A DNA stretch of 64,000 bases from Actinosynnema sp. ALI-1.44 (GTDB lineage Bacteria > Actinomycetota > Actinomycetes > Mycobacteriales > Pseudonocardiaceae), in assembly GCF_001984155.1 (NCBI RefSeq), contig NZ_MTQO01000046.1:62001-126000 (forward strand), written 5' to 3'. A program made the position numbers and the translations under genes. The notes beneath the pieces are model-generated. The model was not told the DNA's origin, made no database searches, and saw only the letters and a list, made by a program, of their open reading frames with translations. Position 1 is the first letter of the stretch, and each line of letters begins with the position of its first letter. Of this stretch, positions 34,054 through 42,417 are shown in pieces.

Positions 34054-34572
34054 CCTTCTCCATTCGGGTCAACGGCGAATCGGTCCGAACGGTCCTCGAA
34101 GCGTCTTCGACACCGCTACGAGGGCATGGCGGCACACCGCGACTCCAGCGTGGCGGCTCGCACATCCCCAGCAATCACGCAAGTGGCGCCCATGCCGCGC
34201 TTGCATGGACGGCTGCTGATGTTGTTGTCTTGCCTCAGTCCGACGGGGCCAGGTTCTTTCGGTTCGATCCCGTGCAACTTATGCATTCCGCAGACAAAAG
34301 TTAAGGACCAAACGGCCTAACGGACGAGACAGTCTTCTGTCATTTTCGCAAGACAGCCGTCTTGCGAGCGGGATTGGTTCATGACACGGCCAATCTGCCG
34401 GCTTCGACAGCCATGACTACGTCCACAGTGAGTATGAAAGTGACGAAAATAGGATGATCCACGACCGGCCGGGAAGTGCGGTCCTGGAAGCTGCTGTCTT
34501 TGGCACAGAGGGCTTTCGTCGACTGGGGGCGATGGACCGCTGACCGGGAGGTCCACCCTGGATCGGTGGATC
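34054..34572. other. Divergent intergenic region (519 bp) with inverted repeats, no gene seen
   Basis: This lies between the laccase gene and the MFS gene. CGCAAGAC (34347-34354) pairs with GTCTTGCG (34359-34366), a perfect 8-bp inverted repeat. Just upstream GACAG (34328-34332) pairs with CTGTC (34337-34341), and AGACAG occurs in both. The surrounding 34420-34455 is unusually A/T-rich for this genome, so promoters are likely there. No coding region with a credible start and composition was found. Confidence 0.5.
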
Positions 34573-35895
34573 ATGCACCGCGCCGGGGCGGCCCGCCATG
34601 GCCTGGCGTGTTTCTTGATCAATTCGTGGTGTGCCGCTCGCCCGGATGGTTGGATCACCGGGGTGGGGCGAGACTTCGGGTGGCTGTGGCGGGCGTACAC
34701 GGCCAGCACACTGGGGACGTATCTGGCGCTGGACGCCTTCCCGCTGATCGCCATCCTCGCGTTGCACGTCAGTGCCGCGCAGGTGTCGCTGATCGCGGCG
34801 GCCAGCCTGGCGATCGGCGCGCTGCTCGCCGTGCCGCTGGGTCCGTGGATGGAGTCCCGGCGCAAACGGCCGCTGATGATCAGCGCCGACGTGCTGCGGT
34901 TCGCCGTGCTGGCCACGGTTCCAGCCGCGTACGCGCTGCACGCGCTGACCTACTACCACCTGCTCGCGGTGGCGATCGTGGTCGCGCTCGCCGACATCGT
35001 CTTCGTCGGCGCCAGCGGGGCACACCTGAAAGGCCTGGTGCCCCCAGAACACCTGCTGACCGCCAACGGCCGGTTCGAGAACGTCCTGTGGATCTCCGCG
35101 GCAGTCGGGCCGCCACTGGGCGGCGGGCTCGTCGGCGCACTCGGCCCGGCGGCCACCACCTTGCTCAACGGCGTCAGTTTCCTGTTGTCCGCACTGGGAA
35201 TCCGCATGATCAAGGCGCCGGAACCGCCGCCTCCGGCCGTGCGCGAACACAAGGGGCGGGTCACCGAGGGCTGGCGGGCCATCTTCCGCGACACCTGGCT
35301 GCGGCTGATGCTGGCCAACGGGGTACTGGCGAACTCGCTGATCATGGCCACCGGGCCCCTGCTGCTGTACCGGATGGTGCACGAACTGGGGTTCACTCCG
35401 CTGGCATACGGCCTGGCGCTGGGGATCTCCTGTCTCGGCGGCCTGCTCGGCGCGCGCCTGTCACAGCCGCTGACCCGCCGGTTCGGCCAGCGCGCGATCC
35501 TGCTCGGCTTCGGCGTCGCGCGGACGGTGTGGCTGATGGGCCTGGGGTTCATCGGGACGGGTGCGGCCGGGCTGGTGATGGTGATCGCGGTGCAGTTCAG
35601 CATGATCACGTGCATCGCGGTGTTCAACCCGGTGTTCGCCACCTGCCGCCTGCGACGCGCCCCGGACGACAAGGTCGCCAGGATCCTCACGGCGTGGACG
35701 ATCACCAGTCGTACGGGGATCGCCGTGCTGACGGCCGGTTGGGGTGTGCTGGCCGCGTTCACCAGCGCCAGCGCGGCGATGGCGATCGCGGGCGTGCTGA
35801 TGGTGCTGACGTCGGTGCTGCTGCCGTGGCGGCGTCAGAACTGGGACAGCGCGGACTCCGCGTCGGCTTCGGAAGTGACCACCGCGGCGACGTAG
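34573..35895 (+). CDS. MFS transporter (DHA3-type)
   Basis: A 440-residue, roughly 12-helix MFS exporter. The membrane part starts at about residue 36 (WLWRAYTASTLGTYLALD). The motif-A loop is GPWMESRRKRPLM, and a VWISAAVGPPLGGGLV helix follows. The ATG at 34573 has a weak GGTGGA site; a GTG at 34663 would remove the first 30 residues, which do not look like part of the fold, so the true start may be there. Substrate unknown. The 3' end overlaps the convergent FAD monooxygenase gene by 61 bp. Confidence 0.82.
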   Translation: MHRAGAARHGLACFLINSWCAARPDGWITGVGRDFGWLWRAYTASTLGTYLALDAFPLIAILALHVSAAQVSLIAAASLAIGALLAVPLGPWMESRRKRPLMISADVLRFAVLATVPAAYALHALTYYHLLAVAIVVALADIVFVGASGAHLKGLVPPEHLLTANGRFENVLWISAAVGPPLGGGLVGALGPAATTLLNGVSFLLSALGIRMIKAPEPPPPAVREHKGRVTEGWRAIFRDTWLRLMLANGVLANSLIMATGPLLLYRMVHELGFTPLAYGLALGISCLGGLLGARLSQPLTRRFGQRAILLGFGVARTVWLMGLGFIGTGAAGLVMVIAVQFSMITCIAVFNPVFATCRLRRAPDDKVARILTAWTITSRTGIAVLTAGWGVLAAFTSASAAMAIAGVLMVLTSVLLPWRRQNWDSADSASASEVTTAAT

Positions 35896-37202
35896 GCGTC
35901 CGGCCGGATCACCCAGATCTCGCCGGGCCGCACACCGAGCTTCTCCGCGATCGGGTCGCCGTGCCGGACGACCTGCAGCCCGTCACGGGCGACCGCGCGA
36001 ACCTGTTCGGGAACAAGCAGACCCGCGGCGGGATGTGTCCCGTAGGTCAGGGGGGAATCGCGGTACGGGTGTGGTTGGGACAGTCGTCCCGAGTTGACCC
36101 GCGGGTGCACCGACGGGTCGTGCCTGGCCTGCTCCAATATGGACACTCGGTGCCGCCGTCGCGTCTCGTCGCGCGGCACGAGGAAGTCCATCGTCTCGCC
36201 GGTGACGCGGAGGTTCTCCGTCGCGGCGGCGTGCCGTTCGACGTGGTACGTCTCCAGCAGATCCGTCGATGCCTTGCCCTGCACGGTGAACGCGATCTTC
36301 CACGCGGCGTTCTCGGCGTCGGCCACGCCGGAGTTCAGGCCACGCGCGCCGAACGGGGCCATCAGGTGCGCGCAGTCGCCTGCCAGCAGGACCCGGCCCA
36401 CCCGCAGCCGCGAGGCCACCCGTGAGTGGAACCGGTACACCGACCGCCAGATCACCGAGTAGTCCGCGTCGCCGATGATCGCTTTGATCCGGCCGTCCAG
36501 GTCGTCGTCCTCGACCGCGTAGTCGCCCACCACCTGCCAGTCGATGCGGAACGCCGAGCCGGGGCACGGGTGGATCAGCACCTGGCGGCCGGGGTTCCAC
36601 GGCGGGTCGAAGTAGAACCGCCGCTCGTGCGCCCAGCCGGGCAAGTCGGCGTGGATGTCGCAGATCAGGAACTGGTCGTCGAAGGAGCGCCCGTCGAACG
36701 TCACGCCCAACGCCGTGCGCAGGTCCTCGGCACGAGCCCCCGCGCACAACACCATGTGGGATCCGCGTAACACTTGGCCGTCCGCGCACGTCGCGGTCAC
36801 GCCGTCCGCGTCCTGCTCCAGACCTGTCACGTGGTGACCCCAGCGCACGTCGATCAGCGGCTGCCGGGCGATCCACGAGTCGAGGATCTCCTCGGTGCGG
36901 GCCTGGGAGAGGTTCACGAACGGCGGCAGCACGCCGTCGGACGGCAGGTCGACCGCGAACAGCTCGGTGTCCTGGTAGAACGTCCGCGCGGTGCGCCAGG
37001 TCAGGCCCTCGGCGGCGATCTGGGCGCCCGCGCCGACCGAGTGCCAGATGTCCAGCACGTCCCGCTGCTGGCAGATCGACTTGGAGCCGACGGGATCACG
37101 GGCCGGACGCCCGTCGAGCAGCACACTCGGCACACCCCAGCGGGCCAGCAGCAGCGCCGTGGTCTGGCCGACCGGTCCGTTGCCGACGACCAGGACAGTC
37201 AC
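35835..37202 (-). CDS. FAD-dependent aromatic monooxygenase (PheA/TfdB/MhpA type)
   Basis: A 455-residue flavoprotein hydroxylase. The N-terminal dinucleotide motif is VVGNGPVGQTTALLLARWG. The DG motif region is near CAGARAEDLR, and the second FAD motif is VLLAGDCAHLMAPFGARGLN. The family uses NAD(P)H and O2 to hydroxylate phenolic or polyketide rings. It starts with GTG at 37202, whose GTGA overlaps the TGA of the upstream metallohydrolase gene, so the two are translationally coupled and probably act on one aromatic substrate. The substrate-binding C-terminal thioredoxin-like domain of full-length PheA appears reduced to about 60 residues. Confidence 0.85.
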   Translation of the reverse strand: MTVLVVGNGPVGQTTALLLARWGVPSVLLDGRPARDPVGSKSICQQRDVLDIWHSVGAGAQIAAEGLTWRTARTFYQDTELFAVDLPSDGVLPPFVNLSQARTEEILDSWIARQPLIDVRWGHHVTGLEQDADGVTATCADGQVLRGSHMVLCAGARAEDLRTALGVTFDGRSFDDQFLICDIHADLPGWAHERRFYFDPPWNPGRQVLIHPCPGSAFRIDWQVVGDYAVEDDDLDGRIKAIIGDADYSVIWRSVYRFHSRVASRLRVGRVLLAGDCAHLMAPFGARGLNSGVADAENAAWKIAFTVQGKASTDLLETYHVERHAAATENLRVTGETMDFLVPRDETRRRHRVSILEQARHDPSVHPRVNSGRLSQPHPYRDSPLTYGTHPAAGLLVPEQVRAVARDGLQVVRHGDPIAEKLGVRPGEIWVIRPDAYVAAVVTSEADAESALSQF

Positions 37203-38158
37203 GCCAGTTGGTCCCAGACTTCGCGGTCGCGCTCGGCGGTCCAGATCACCGGACGTTCGATCCCGGCCAGTTCGTCCCACGCCCGGGAGACGTCGAACGG
37301 CAGGCAGTGCTCGAAGATCGGCCACTTGCCGTACTGCGGCGACAGTGCGGCGTGCGTGCGCTCGAACGCCTCCTTGAGCGTGCCGCCCGCCTCGAACACC
37401 GCCGAGACCTCGCGGCGCATGACGTCGAGGAAGTTGCGGGTCTGGTCGATGGCCGCGTGCACCGCGTCCCGGCCGTGGGTGACCGCGCCGCGGCCGCCGA
37501 TCAGCACCTCCGCGTCGAACGTCCGCACGGTGTCCAACGTGGTGGTCGCCCAGTCGGTGTGGAACGCGTCGCCGGTGTACAGCGCCGCCTGCGCCTCGAC
37601 CAGGTCGCCGGCGAAGAGGACCTTCTTGCGCGGCAGCCATGCGACGATGTCGCCCTCGGTGTGCCCGCGGCCGCAGTACTGCAGCACGAGGTCGCCGCGC
37701 TCGCCGCCGAGGTCGATGGTCAGCCGGTCGGTGAACGTCAGCGTCGGCCACGTCAGGCCGGGCACCGACTCCGGCGACTTGGCCAGTCGCGGCATCCTCG
37801 CGAACTCGCTGGCCCAGTCCTGCTTGCCGCGTTCGGCGATCAGCGCCTTGGTGTTCTCGTGCGCCACGATCACGTCGGCGTCGAACGCGGAGGCGCCGAG
37901 CGTCCGGACGGCGTGGTAGTGCGAGAGCACCAGGTAGCGAACGGGTTTGCCGGTGTGTTCCCTGAGTCTGTCGAGCCACTCCCGCGCCGCGACCGGCGTG
38001 GCCAGCGCCTCGAAGCAGACGAGGAAGTCCTCGCCTTCGATCGCGCCCACGTTCGGGTCGCCTTCCGCGGTCAGCGCGTAGACGCCGTCGCCGAGAATCT
38101 CCAACGTCTGTTCCTTGTCGGCGAGGTCGGCCGACGAGGCGAAGCTCTTCTGGCTCAC
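37199..38158 (-). CDS. MBL-fold metallohydrolase with altered metal-binding motif
   Basis: A 319-residue metallo-beta-lactamase-fold protein. Expected landmarks are present: VRYLVLSHYH, GRGHTEGDIVAWLP (third metal His) and VLFAGDLVE (bridging Asp). However, the first motif reads HYHAVR rather than HxHxDH, so the Asp-His that bind the second metal are missing and a mononuclear site is expected. It is coupled to the FAD monooxygenase downstream by a 4-bp overlap. By comparison with aromatic pathways it may hydrolyse the ring-opened or lactone product of that enzyme, but this is inference. The GTG start at 38158 was chosen at the beginning of the fold. Confidence 0.8.
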   Translation of the reverse strand: MSQKSFASSADLADKEQTLEILGDGVYALTAEGDPNVGAIEGEDFLVCFEALATPVAAREWLDRLREHTGKPVRYLVLSHYHAVRTLGASAFDADVIVAHENTKALIAERGKQDWASEFARMPRLAKSPESVPGLTWPTLTFTDRLTIDLGGERGDLVLQYCGRGHTEGDIVAWLPRKKVLFAGDLVEAQAALYTGDAFHTDWATTTLDTVRTFDAEVLIGGRGAVTHGRDAVHAAIDQTRNFLDVMRREVSAVFEAGGTLKEAFERTHAALSPQYGKWPIFEHCLPFDVSRAWDELAGIERPVIWTAERDREVWDQLA

Positions 38159-38252
38159 CTGCCCGACTCTAGCCGGTGGAGTGGTGTGGCCGGAGCTGGT
38201 CCATCCGGGTGACGCCGGATTTCGTTGCCGTTTCCCGGACGGGTGAACCGCT

Positions 38253-38277
38253 GTACCATCTGTTGGCGTAATGGTAC
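38253..38277. promoter_or_regulatory. Inverted repeat in divergent promoter region
   Basis: GTACCAT (38253-38259) and ATGGTAC (38271-38277), separated by 11 bp, lie between the metallohydrolase gene and the unknown gene at 38362. An 18-bp centre-to-centre distance suits a dimeric regulator. The binding protein is unknown. Confidence 0.5.
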
Positions 38278-38361
38278 CTTTCCGTCGCCGACAGGATCGA
38301 CAGATCAGCCGTCGCCGCCCATTTTTCACACACCGGCCATCTGAGGGAAGAATTCCGTACC

Positions 38362-39315
38362 GTGCGCACTGTCGGTGAGATCGTGAAGGAAAGCCTTGTC
38401 CAGCTGCGCAAGGGCCGCGGCGTGCAGTCGAAGGACCTGGAATCCCGGATCGACCCGGAGTTCGCCGCGCTTATCGGCACATCGGTGGACACCGGGACGG
38501 CGTTGCGGGTCAGGGTAGTCGCCTATCTCAACGAGCTGATGACCGGATTGCCCGAATCGCTGGAGCGGGTCGCGCGGTGCGCGTTGAACGTCCCGCCCGC
38601 GCCCGACGGGGACACATTGCGGCAGCGGCTCACCGGCCTGGCGGGGGAATTCTTCTACGACGAGAGAACCGCGCGCAGGCGGATGGACGACGCGTTCGAG
38701 CGGATGGTGGCCAACGCCGATCGCGGCCAGGCGCCGATGCCGGGCGTCGGGCACGGCGGCACCGGCTGGTACGTCGACATGTTCGAGGCGGTGGTGCGGC
38801 TGGACCTGCCGAGCCCCGAGGCGGTCGAGCGGCGCACGATCGTGGTGACCGCCGACTCCCTCGACAAGATCGTGACCTCGATCGACATCCCGAAGGACCC
38901 GTCGAACGGCAGCGGGCCGGTCGGCGTCGCCCCGGAGATGATGTTCGGCGGCCTGCTGGCGGCGACCGGTCAGGGCTCCAGCACGAACTTCAGCACCGAC
39001 ATCACCCTGCCGAGGACGCTGCACCGCGGCGAACGGCACACCTACGGCCTGATCCAGCGAATTCCCCCGGGCCAGCGAATGGCGACGAGGTACGTCTACG
39101 TCCCCTATCGGCAATGCCGTTTCTTCACGCTGGTCGTGCGGTTCCACCCCGACCGGGTGCCCGGCACGATCTGGCGGCACGACGGTGCCCCGTACAGCGC
39201 GGTGCACGACGACCCGGTGCCGGGGGCGGAATTGGTGCCGGACAAGGCGTACGAGGTGAGCACGCAGTTCCGGGATCTGATTAACGGGTGTGCGTACGGA
39301 ATTCAATGGCGGTGA
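38362..39315 (+). CDS. Hypothetical protein with regulator-like N-terminal helical domain
   Basis: A 317-residue cytoplasmic protein. Residues 1-105 are helical and end in DERTARRRMDDAFERMV, a pattern I recall from many uncharacterised actinobacterial proteins in which this domain precedes a variable C-terminal part. Residues ~130-317 look all-beta (WYVDMFEAVVRLDLPSPEAVE, RRTIVVTADSLDKIV, YVYVPYRQCRFFTLVVRFHP). No signal peptide, membrane segment or catalytic motif is visible. GTG at 38362 is the start, with GGGAAG 10 or more bp upstream. A 15-bp hairpin begins inside the last codons. Function unknown. Confidence 0.72.
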   Translation: MRTVGEIVKESLVQLRKGRGVQSKDLESRIDPEFAALIGTSVDTGTALRVRVVAYLNELMTGLPESLERVARCALNVPPAPDGDTLRQRLTGLAGEFFYDERTARRRMDDAFERMVANADRGQAPMPGVGHGGTGWYVDMFEAVVRLDLPSPEAVERRTIVVTADSLDKIVTSIDIPKDPSNGSGPVGVAPEMMFGGLLAATGQGSSTNFSTDITLPRTLHRGERHTYGLIQRIPPGQRMATRYVYVPYRQCRFFTLVVRFHPDRVPGTIWRHDGAPYSAVHDDPVPGAELVPDKAYEVSTQFRDLINGCAYGIQWR

Positions 39316-39349
39316 TGTCCGGAGATCACGACATCCGGACATCACCGCC
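39308..39349. terminator. Perfect 15-bp hairpin overlapping the stop codon
   Basis: The stem 39308-39322 pairs with 39335-39349 around a 12-nt loop, starting 8 bp before the end of the unknown gene. It is probably the shared terminator for it and the convergent XRE-TPR gene. Confidence 0.82.
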
Positions 39350-39361
39350 CTCACGGACGCA

Positions 39362-39376
39362 TCAGTGCGGCTCCAT
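39362..39376 (-). other. Four-codon open frame (M-E-P-H-stop) with strong ribosome site
   Basis: On the minus strand AAGGAGG (39383-39389) lies 6 bp before ATG at 39376, but TGA follows after four codons. It lies downstream of the XRE-TPR regulator gene. It could be a minimal peptide or leader, the remains of a lost gene, or chance. No coding potential beyond four residues is claimed. Confidence 0.25.
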
Positions 39377-39484
39377 GGTTTTCCTCCTTCAGGAAGCCAT
39401 GCGTGAAGGAAGACGTCGACCTTCGTGGGATGTGTCACCGGTGGTGACGCCAAGAATGACCGCGGTCGCGGAGATGAGGAAGGC

Positions 39485-39513
39485 GTTTCCTGATCTCCTG
39501 TCGGTCAGGAAAC
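39485..39513. terminator. Hairpin at the end of the XRE-TPR regulator gene
   Basis: GTTTCCTGA (39485-39493) and TCAGGAAAC (39505-39513) form a 9-bp stem with an 11-nt loop that includes the stop-codon region of the minus-strand regulator gene. It may terminate or attenuate transcription towards 39362. Confidence 0.6.
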
Positions 39514-40746
39514 AGGAAACCCGAACAGCGCTGCGGTGATTTCGACGTGCAATTGTTTCGCCGGGCGGTAGTTGTGCCTGCGCGCCATGGCCCGCGTGAG
39601 CCTGCGCAGCTCGGTCCGTGCGGTGGACGAGCCGATCGGCTGGGCGATGTCGATGACGTACGCCGCGACCTCGCACATCCGGTCGAGGTCGCTGGTGGCC
39701 TCGTAGGCCAGTGCGAGCCGGGCGCCGTACATCGCGCGGGCGCGTCGTGCGGTCGGCGCGGTCTGGGACAGCGCGCGTTCCAGTTGCTCAGCGGCCTGCC
39801 GGGGGCGGCCGAGGTCGTAGGTGCACCAGCCGGAGACGGCCAGGTTCAGGTCGGCGACGCTGGTGGAGCCCAGCGGCGACCCGCCTGGGCCATCGGGTGA
39901 GCCGTCGGCCAGCAAGGTTTGTGCACGGTCCAACGCGGCGTGGCAGTCGTGGCCGTTGTTGAGCATGGCGTGGCCCTGGGCCTCCCGATGCGCGGCCAGC
40001 GCACGGACTCGGGTGCCTGTTCCCCGCTGGGCTTGTGCTTGTCGTGCAAGGGAGATCGTTCGTGAGGCGTCGTGCGCGTACATGGCGAGCTCGGCTTCCC
40101 GCACCAGGGTGTACGCGGCCAGTGCGGTGTCACCCGCGCGGGTGGCGAGGTTCGCGGACTGCCTCGTCCACGCCAGTGCGGCCTCGTTGTCGCCGGCCTC
40201 CTGGGCCATCCAGCCGGCGAACTCGGCATATCGGGCGGCGAGGACCTCGAACGCCGAGCGGGTCGACGGGGCGTGGGCGGCGTTGGCGAGCTCGAGCAGC
40301 GTGCAGTACTCGACGCCGACTGTGCGCAGGACGAGGCCGGGTGCGCTTTGCTGGCCCCGTCTGCGCAGCTGCTCGAACTGGTCGCGGTAGTACAGCCGTG
40401 TCTGCGGGTCCTCGCCCGCGGTTTCCGCGTCGCCGTCGCTGATTCCCAAGGGGAGGAACAACGCGCTGCCGAAGGCGAGGACTTCACGTCTGCTGGCGTG
40501 CACCGCCTTGGCGTGTGCCGGGGTGTGGGCCGACTGTCCGGGGTGCTCGACCAGAGCCGCCAGGTCGCCGTCGGCGCCGAGTTCGGCGTCGGCGAGGCGG
40601 GCGAGTTGTTCGGTCGGTGCCTGCCTGCCGGTCTCGATCTTGCTGAGGTAGCCCTTGCTGAAGTTCAGCCGTTGGGCCAGTTCGCTCAGCGAGACCTCGG
40701 CGTGCACCCGCCGCCGCCGTAGTTCGGCGCCGAATTCGTGTGTCAC
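39505..40746 (-). CDS. XRE-family regulator with TPR-like sensor domain
   Basis: A 413-residue protein. The N-terminal HTH is clear (VSLSELAQRLNFSKGYLSKIETGRQ). The remainder is a chain of helix pairs with TPR spacing (AALAWTRQSANLATRAGDT, AAEQLERALSQTAPTAR), as in actinobacterial regulators that bind a peptide or protein signal. GTG at 40746 follows GGGGGAGG. It is 46 bp downstream of the DHA2 exporter on the same strand and may be co-transcribed with it. The effector is unknown; the open frames immediately downstream are too short to name a signal peptide. Confidence 0.83.
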   Translation of the reverse strand: MTHEFGAELRRRRVHAEVSLSELAQRLNFSKGYLSKIETGRQAPTEQLARLADAELGADGDLAALVEHPGQSAHTPAHAKAVHASRREVLAFGSALFLPLGISDGDAETAGEDPQTRLYYRDQFEQLRRRGQQSAPGLVLRTVGVEYCTLLELANAAHAPSTRSAFEVLAARYAEFAGWMAQEAGDNEAALAWTRQSANLATRAGDTALAAYTLVREAELAMYAHDASRTISLARQAQAQRGTGTRVRALAAHREAQGHAMLNNGHDCHAALDRAQTLLADGSPDGPGGSPLGSTSVADLNLAVSGWCTYDLGRPRQAAEQLERALSQTAPTARRARAMYGARLALAYEATSDLDRMCEVAAYVIDIAQPIGSSTARTELRRLTRAMARRHNYRPAKQLHVEITAALFGFPVS

Positions 40747-40792
40747 TCACCCGCACCTCCCCCTGGCACGGTACTGATGTGACCGCCGTCCG

Positions 40793-42322
40793 CTAGGCCG
40801 GTTGGCTCGCGGCCGGTTCCGGGGTGGACGTTCGCGCAGGTACTCGTCGCAGCACGAGCATCACGAACGCGGCGATCAGCACCGATCCGATCGCCGCGAG
40901 CCACACGATCCACTGCATGCTGCCCACGAAGCTCTCGTTGGCGGCGCGGATCAGCGGGGCGGCGAGGTCGGCGGGCAGGGACGCGGCCGTTTGGTGTGCC
41001 GCGCCGAGGGTGTCGCGTGCCGGGCCCTCGATGTGCTCGGGCAGGCCCGCCTGGTAGATCGCCGCGGCGATGCTGCCGAGCACGGCGATGCCGATCGCGC
41101 CACCGAACTCGTTGGCGGTCTCGGACAACGCCGCCGCCGAGCCCGCGCGGTCTTTCGGCGCCGTGGCCATCACCAGGTCGGTGGCGATCGTGGCCACACC
41201 GCCGATGCCGACGGCCAGCAGCACCTGGGAGATGACCACCCAGCCCAGTCCGCCGGTCGTGTCCGCCTGGGCCAGCAGGACGTAGGCGACGGCCGCGATC
41301 AACAGGCCCAGTCCGACGAGCACGGCAGGCCGGATCCGTGCCGACAACGTGGTCGCCGCGGTGACGCCCACTGCCATCCCGGCCATGCCCGGCAGGTTCC
41401 ACAACGCCGCCTTCAGCGGACCGAATCCGAGCACGAGCTGCAGGTACTGCGAGATGAACAGACCAAGCCCGGCCATCAGGGCGAACGTGATCGCGCCGGT
41501 CACGATCGCACCGCTGAACTGCGCCCGGCGCAGCAGCCGGATGTCGATCATCGGGTGCTCGGCCCGCCGCATCCGGCGCAGGAACAGCGCGCCGAGTGCG
41601 AGGCCGATCGCGATCCAGCCGAAGTACTGCCACTCGGCACCGTCCGCGGCGACCTTCTTGATCCCGTAGATGACCGGCAGGATCGCCGCGAGCGAGAGCA
41701 GCGCGCCCAGCACGTCGAACGGGCCGGGCCGCGGGTCGCGGAACTCGGGCAGCAGGGCGGGGCCGAGCACGAGCAGCAGCGCCATCACCGGCACGTTGAG
41801 CAGGAACACCGAGCCCCACCAGAAGTGCTCGAGCAGCACGCCGCCCGCGATCGGCCCGAGCAGGGCGCCGCCCGCGAAGCCCATGGTCCAGATGCTGATC
41901 GCGACCTGGCGTTGGCCCGCGTCGTGGAACATGGTGCGGATCAACGACAGGGTGGACGGTGCGAGCGTCGCGCCGCCGACACCCAGCAGGCCGCGAGCGG
42001 CGATGAGCATCTCGGTGGACGTCGAGAAGGCGGCGATCACCGAGGCGACGCCGAACACGGCGGCGCCCGCGAGCAGGATCCTGCGGCGGCCGAAGCGGTC
42101 ACCGAGCGTGCCCATGGTGATCAGCAGCCCGGCGAGCACGAAGCCGTAGAGGTCCAGGATCCACAGCAGCTGGGTGCTGCTCGGACCCAGGTCCGCGCTG
42201 AGCGCGGGCAGCGCGTAGTACAGCACGGACAAGTCCATCGACACGAGCAGGCTCGACAGCACGATGACCGCGAGGCCCAGCCATTCGCGGCGTGTGGCCC
42301 TGGTCGGCACGTGCGTTTCCAT
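40793..42322 (-). CDS. MFS transporter, DHA2 (EmrB/QacA) family
   Basis: A 509-residue, 14-helix drug:H+ antiporter. Key stretches: VSMDLSVLYYALPALSADL (helix 1 acidic residue), GTLGDRFGRRRIL (motif A) and GPIAGGVLLEHFWWG (motif C). AAGGGGGA precedes the ATG. The gene is divergent from a TetR gene, with a perfect inverted repeat between them, the classical layout of a repressor-exporter pair, so expression is expected on drug-like ligands. It is a paralogue of the exporter at 8263-9756. Confidence 0.9.
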   Translation of the reverse strand: METHVPTRATRREWLGLAVIVLSSLLVSMDLSVLYYALPALSADLGPSSTQLLWILDLYGFVLAGLLITMGTLGDRFGRRRILLAGAAVFGVASVIAAFSTSTEMLIAARGLLGVGGATLAPSTLSLIRTMFHDAGQRQVAISIWTMGFAGGALLGPIAGGVLLEHFWWGSVFLLNVPVMALLLVLGPALLPEFRDPRPGPFDVLGALLSLAAILPVIYGIKKVAADGAEWQYFGWIAIGLALGALFLRRMRRAEHPMIDIRLLRRAQFSGAIVTGAITFALMAGLGLFISQYLQLVLGFGPLKAALWNLPGMAGMAVGVTAATTLSARIRPAVLVGLGLLIAAVAYVLLAQADTTGGLGWVVISQVLLAVGIGGVATIATDLVMATAPKDRAGSAAALSETANEFGGAIGIAVLGSIAAAIYQAGLPEHIEGPARDTLGAAHQTAASLPADLAAPLIRAANESFVGSMQWIVWLAAIGSVLIAAFVMLVLRRVPARTSTPEPAASQPA

Positions 42323-42348
42323 CAGGTCCCCCTTGTGGTGCTTACAAC

Positions 42349-42378
42349 GTAAACATGGCGATGTTTACAAGGTATACT
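42349..42378. promoter_or_regulatory. TetR operator and overlapping promoter
   Basis: GTAAACAT (42349-42356) and ATGTTTAC (42361-42368) form a perfect 8-bp inverted repeat with a 4-bp spacer. TATACT at 42373-42378 is a good -10 for the TetR gene, with TAAACA (42350-42355) at 17-bp spacing as a weak -35 lying inside the repeat. Binding would therefore autoregulate TetR and repress the exporter. Confidence 0.78.
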
Positions 42379-42417
42379 CGGCTGGGGGGAGTAGAGGCAA
42401 GCGAGATAGGGAGAGGC

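Noticed and set aside
34317-34916. Minus-strand frame of about 200 codons across the laccase-MFS intergenic region
   Set aside because: It runs through the start of the MFS gene, has no ribosome site, and its translation is Ser/Arg-rich without motifs.
38326-39453. Minus-strand frame of 375 codons opposite the unknown gene at 38362
   Set aside because: The translation is His/Arg/Val-rich and motif-free. The plus frame has alternating helix and strand patterns and a matching terminator.
39288-39539. Plus-strand frame of 83 codons between the unknown gene and the XRE gene
   Set aside because: It starts inside the upstream gene, crosses the 15-bp terminator hairpin, and ends inside the XRE gene. 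No ribosome site or recognisable sequence.
40802-42352. Plus-strand open frame of 516 codons opposite the DHA2 exporter
   Set aside because: Gln/Arg/His-rich antisense shadow. The minus strand encodes a complete 14-helix exporter.
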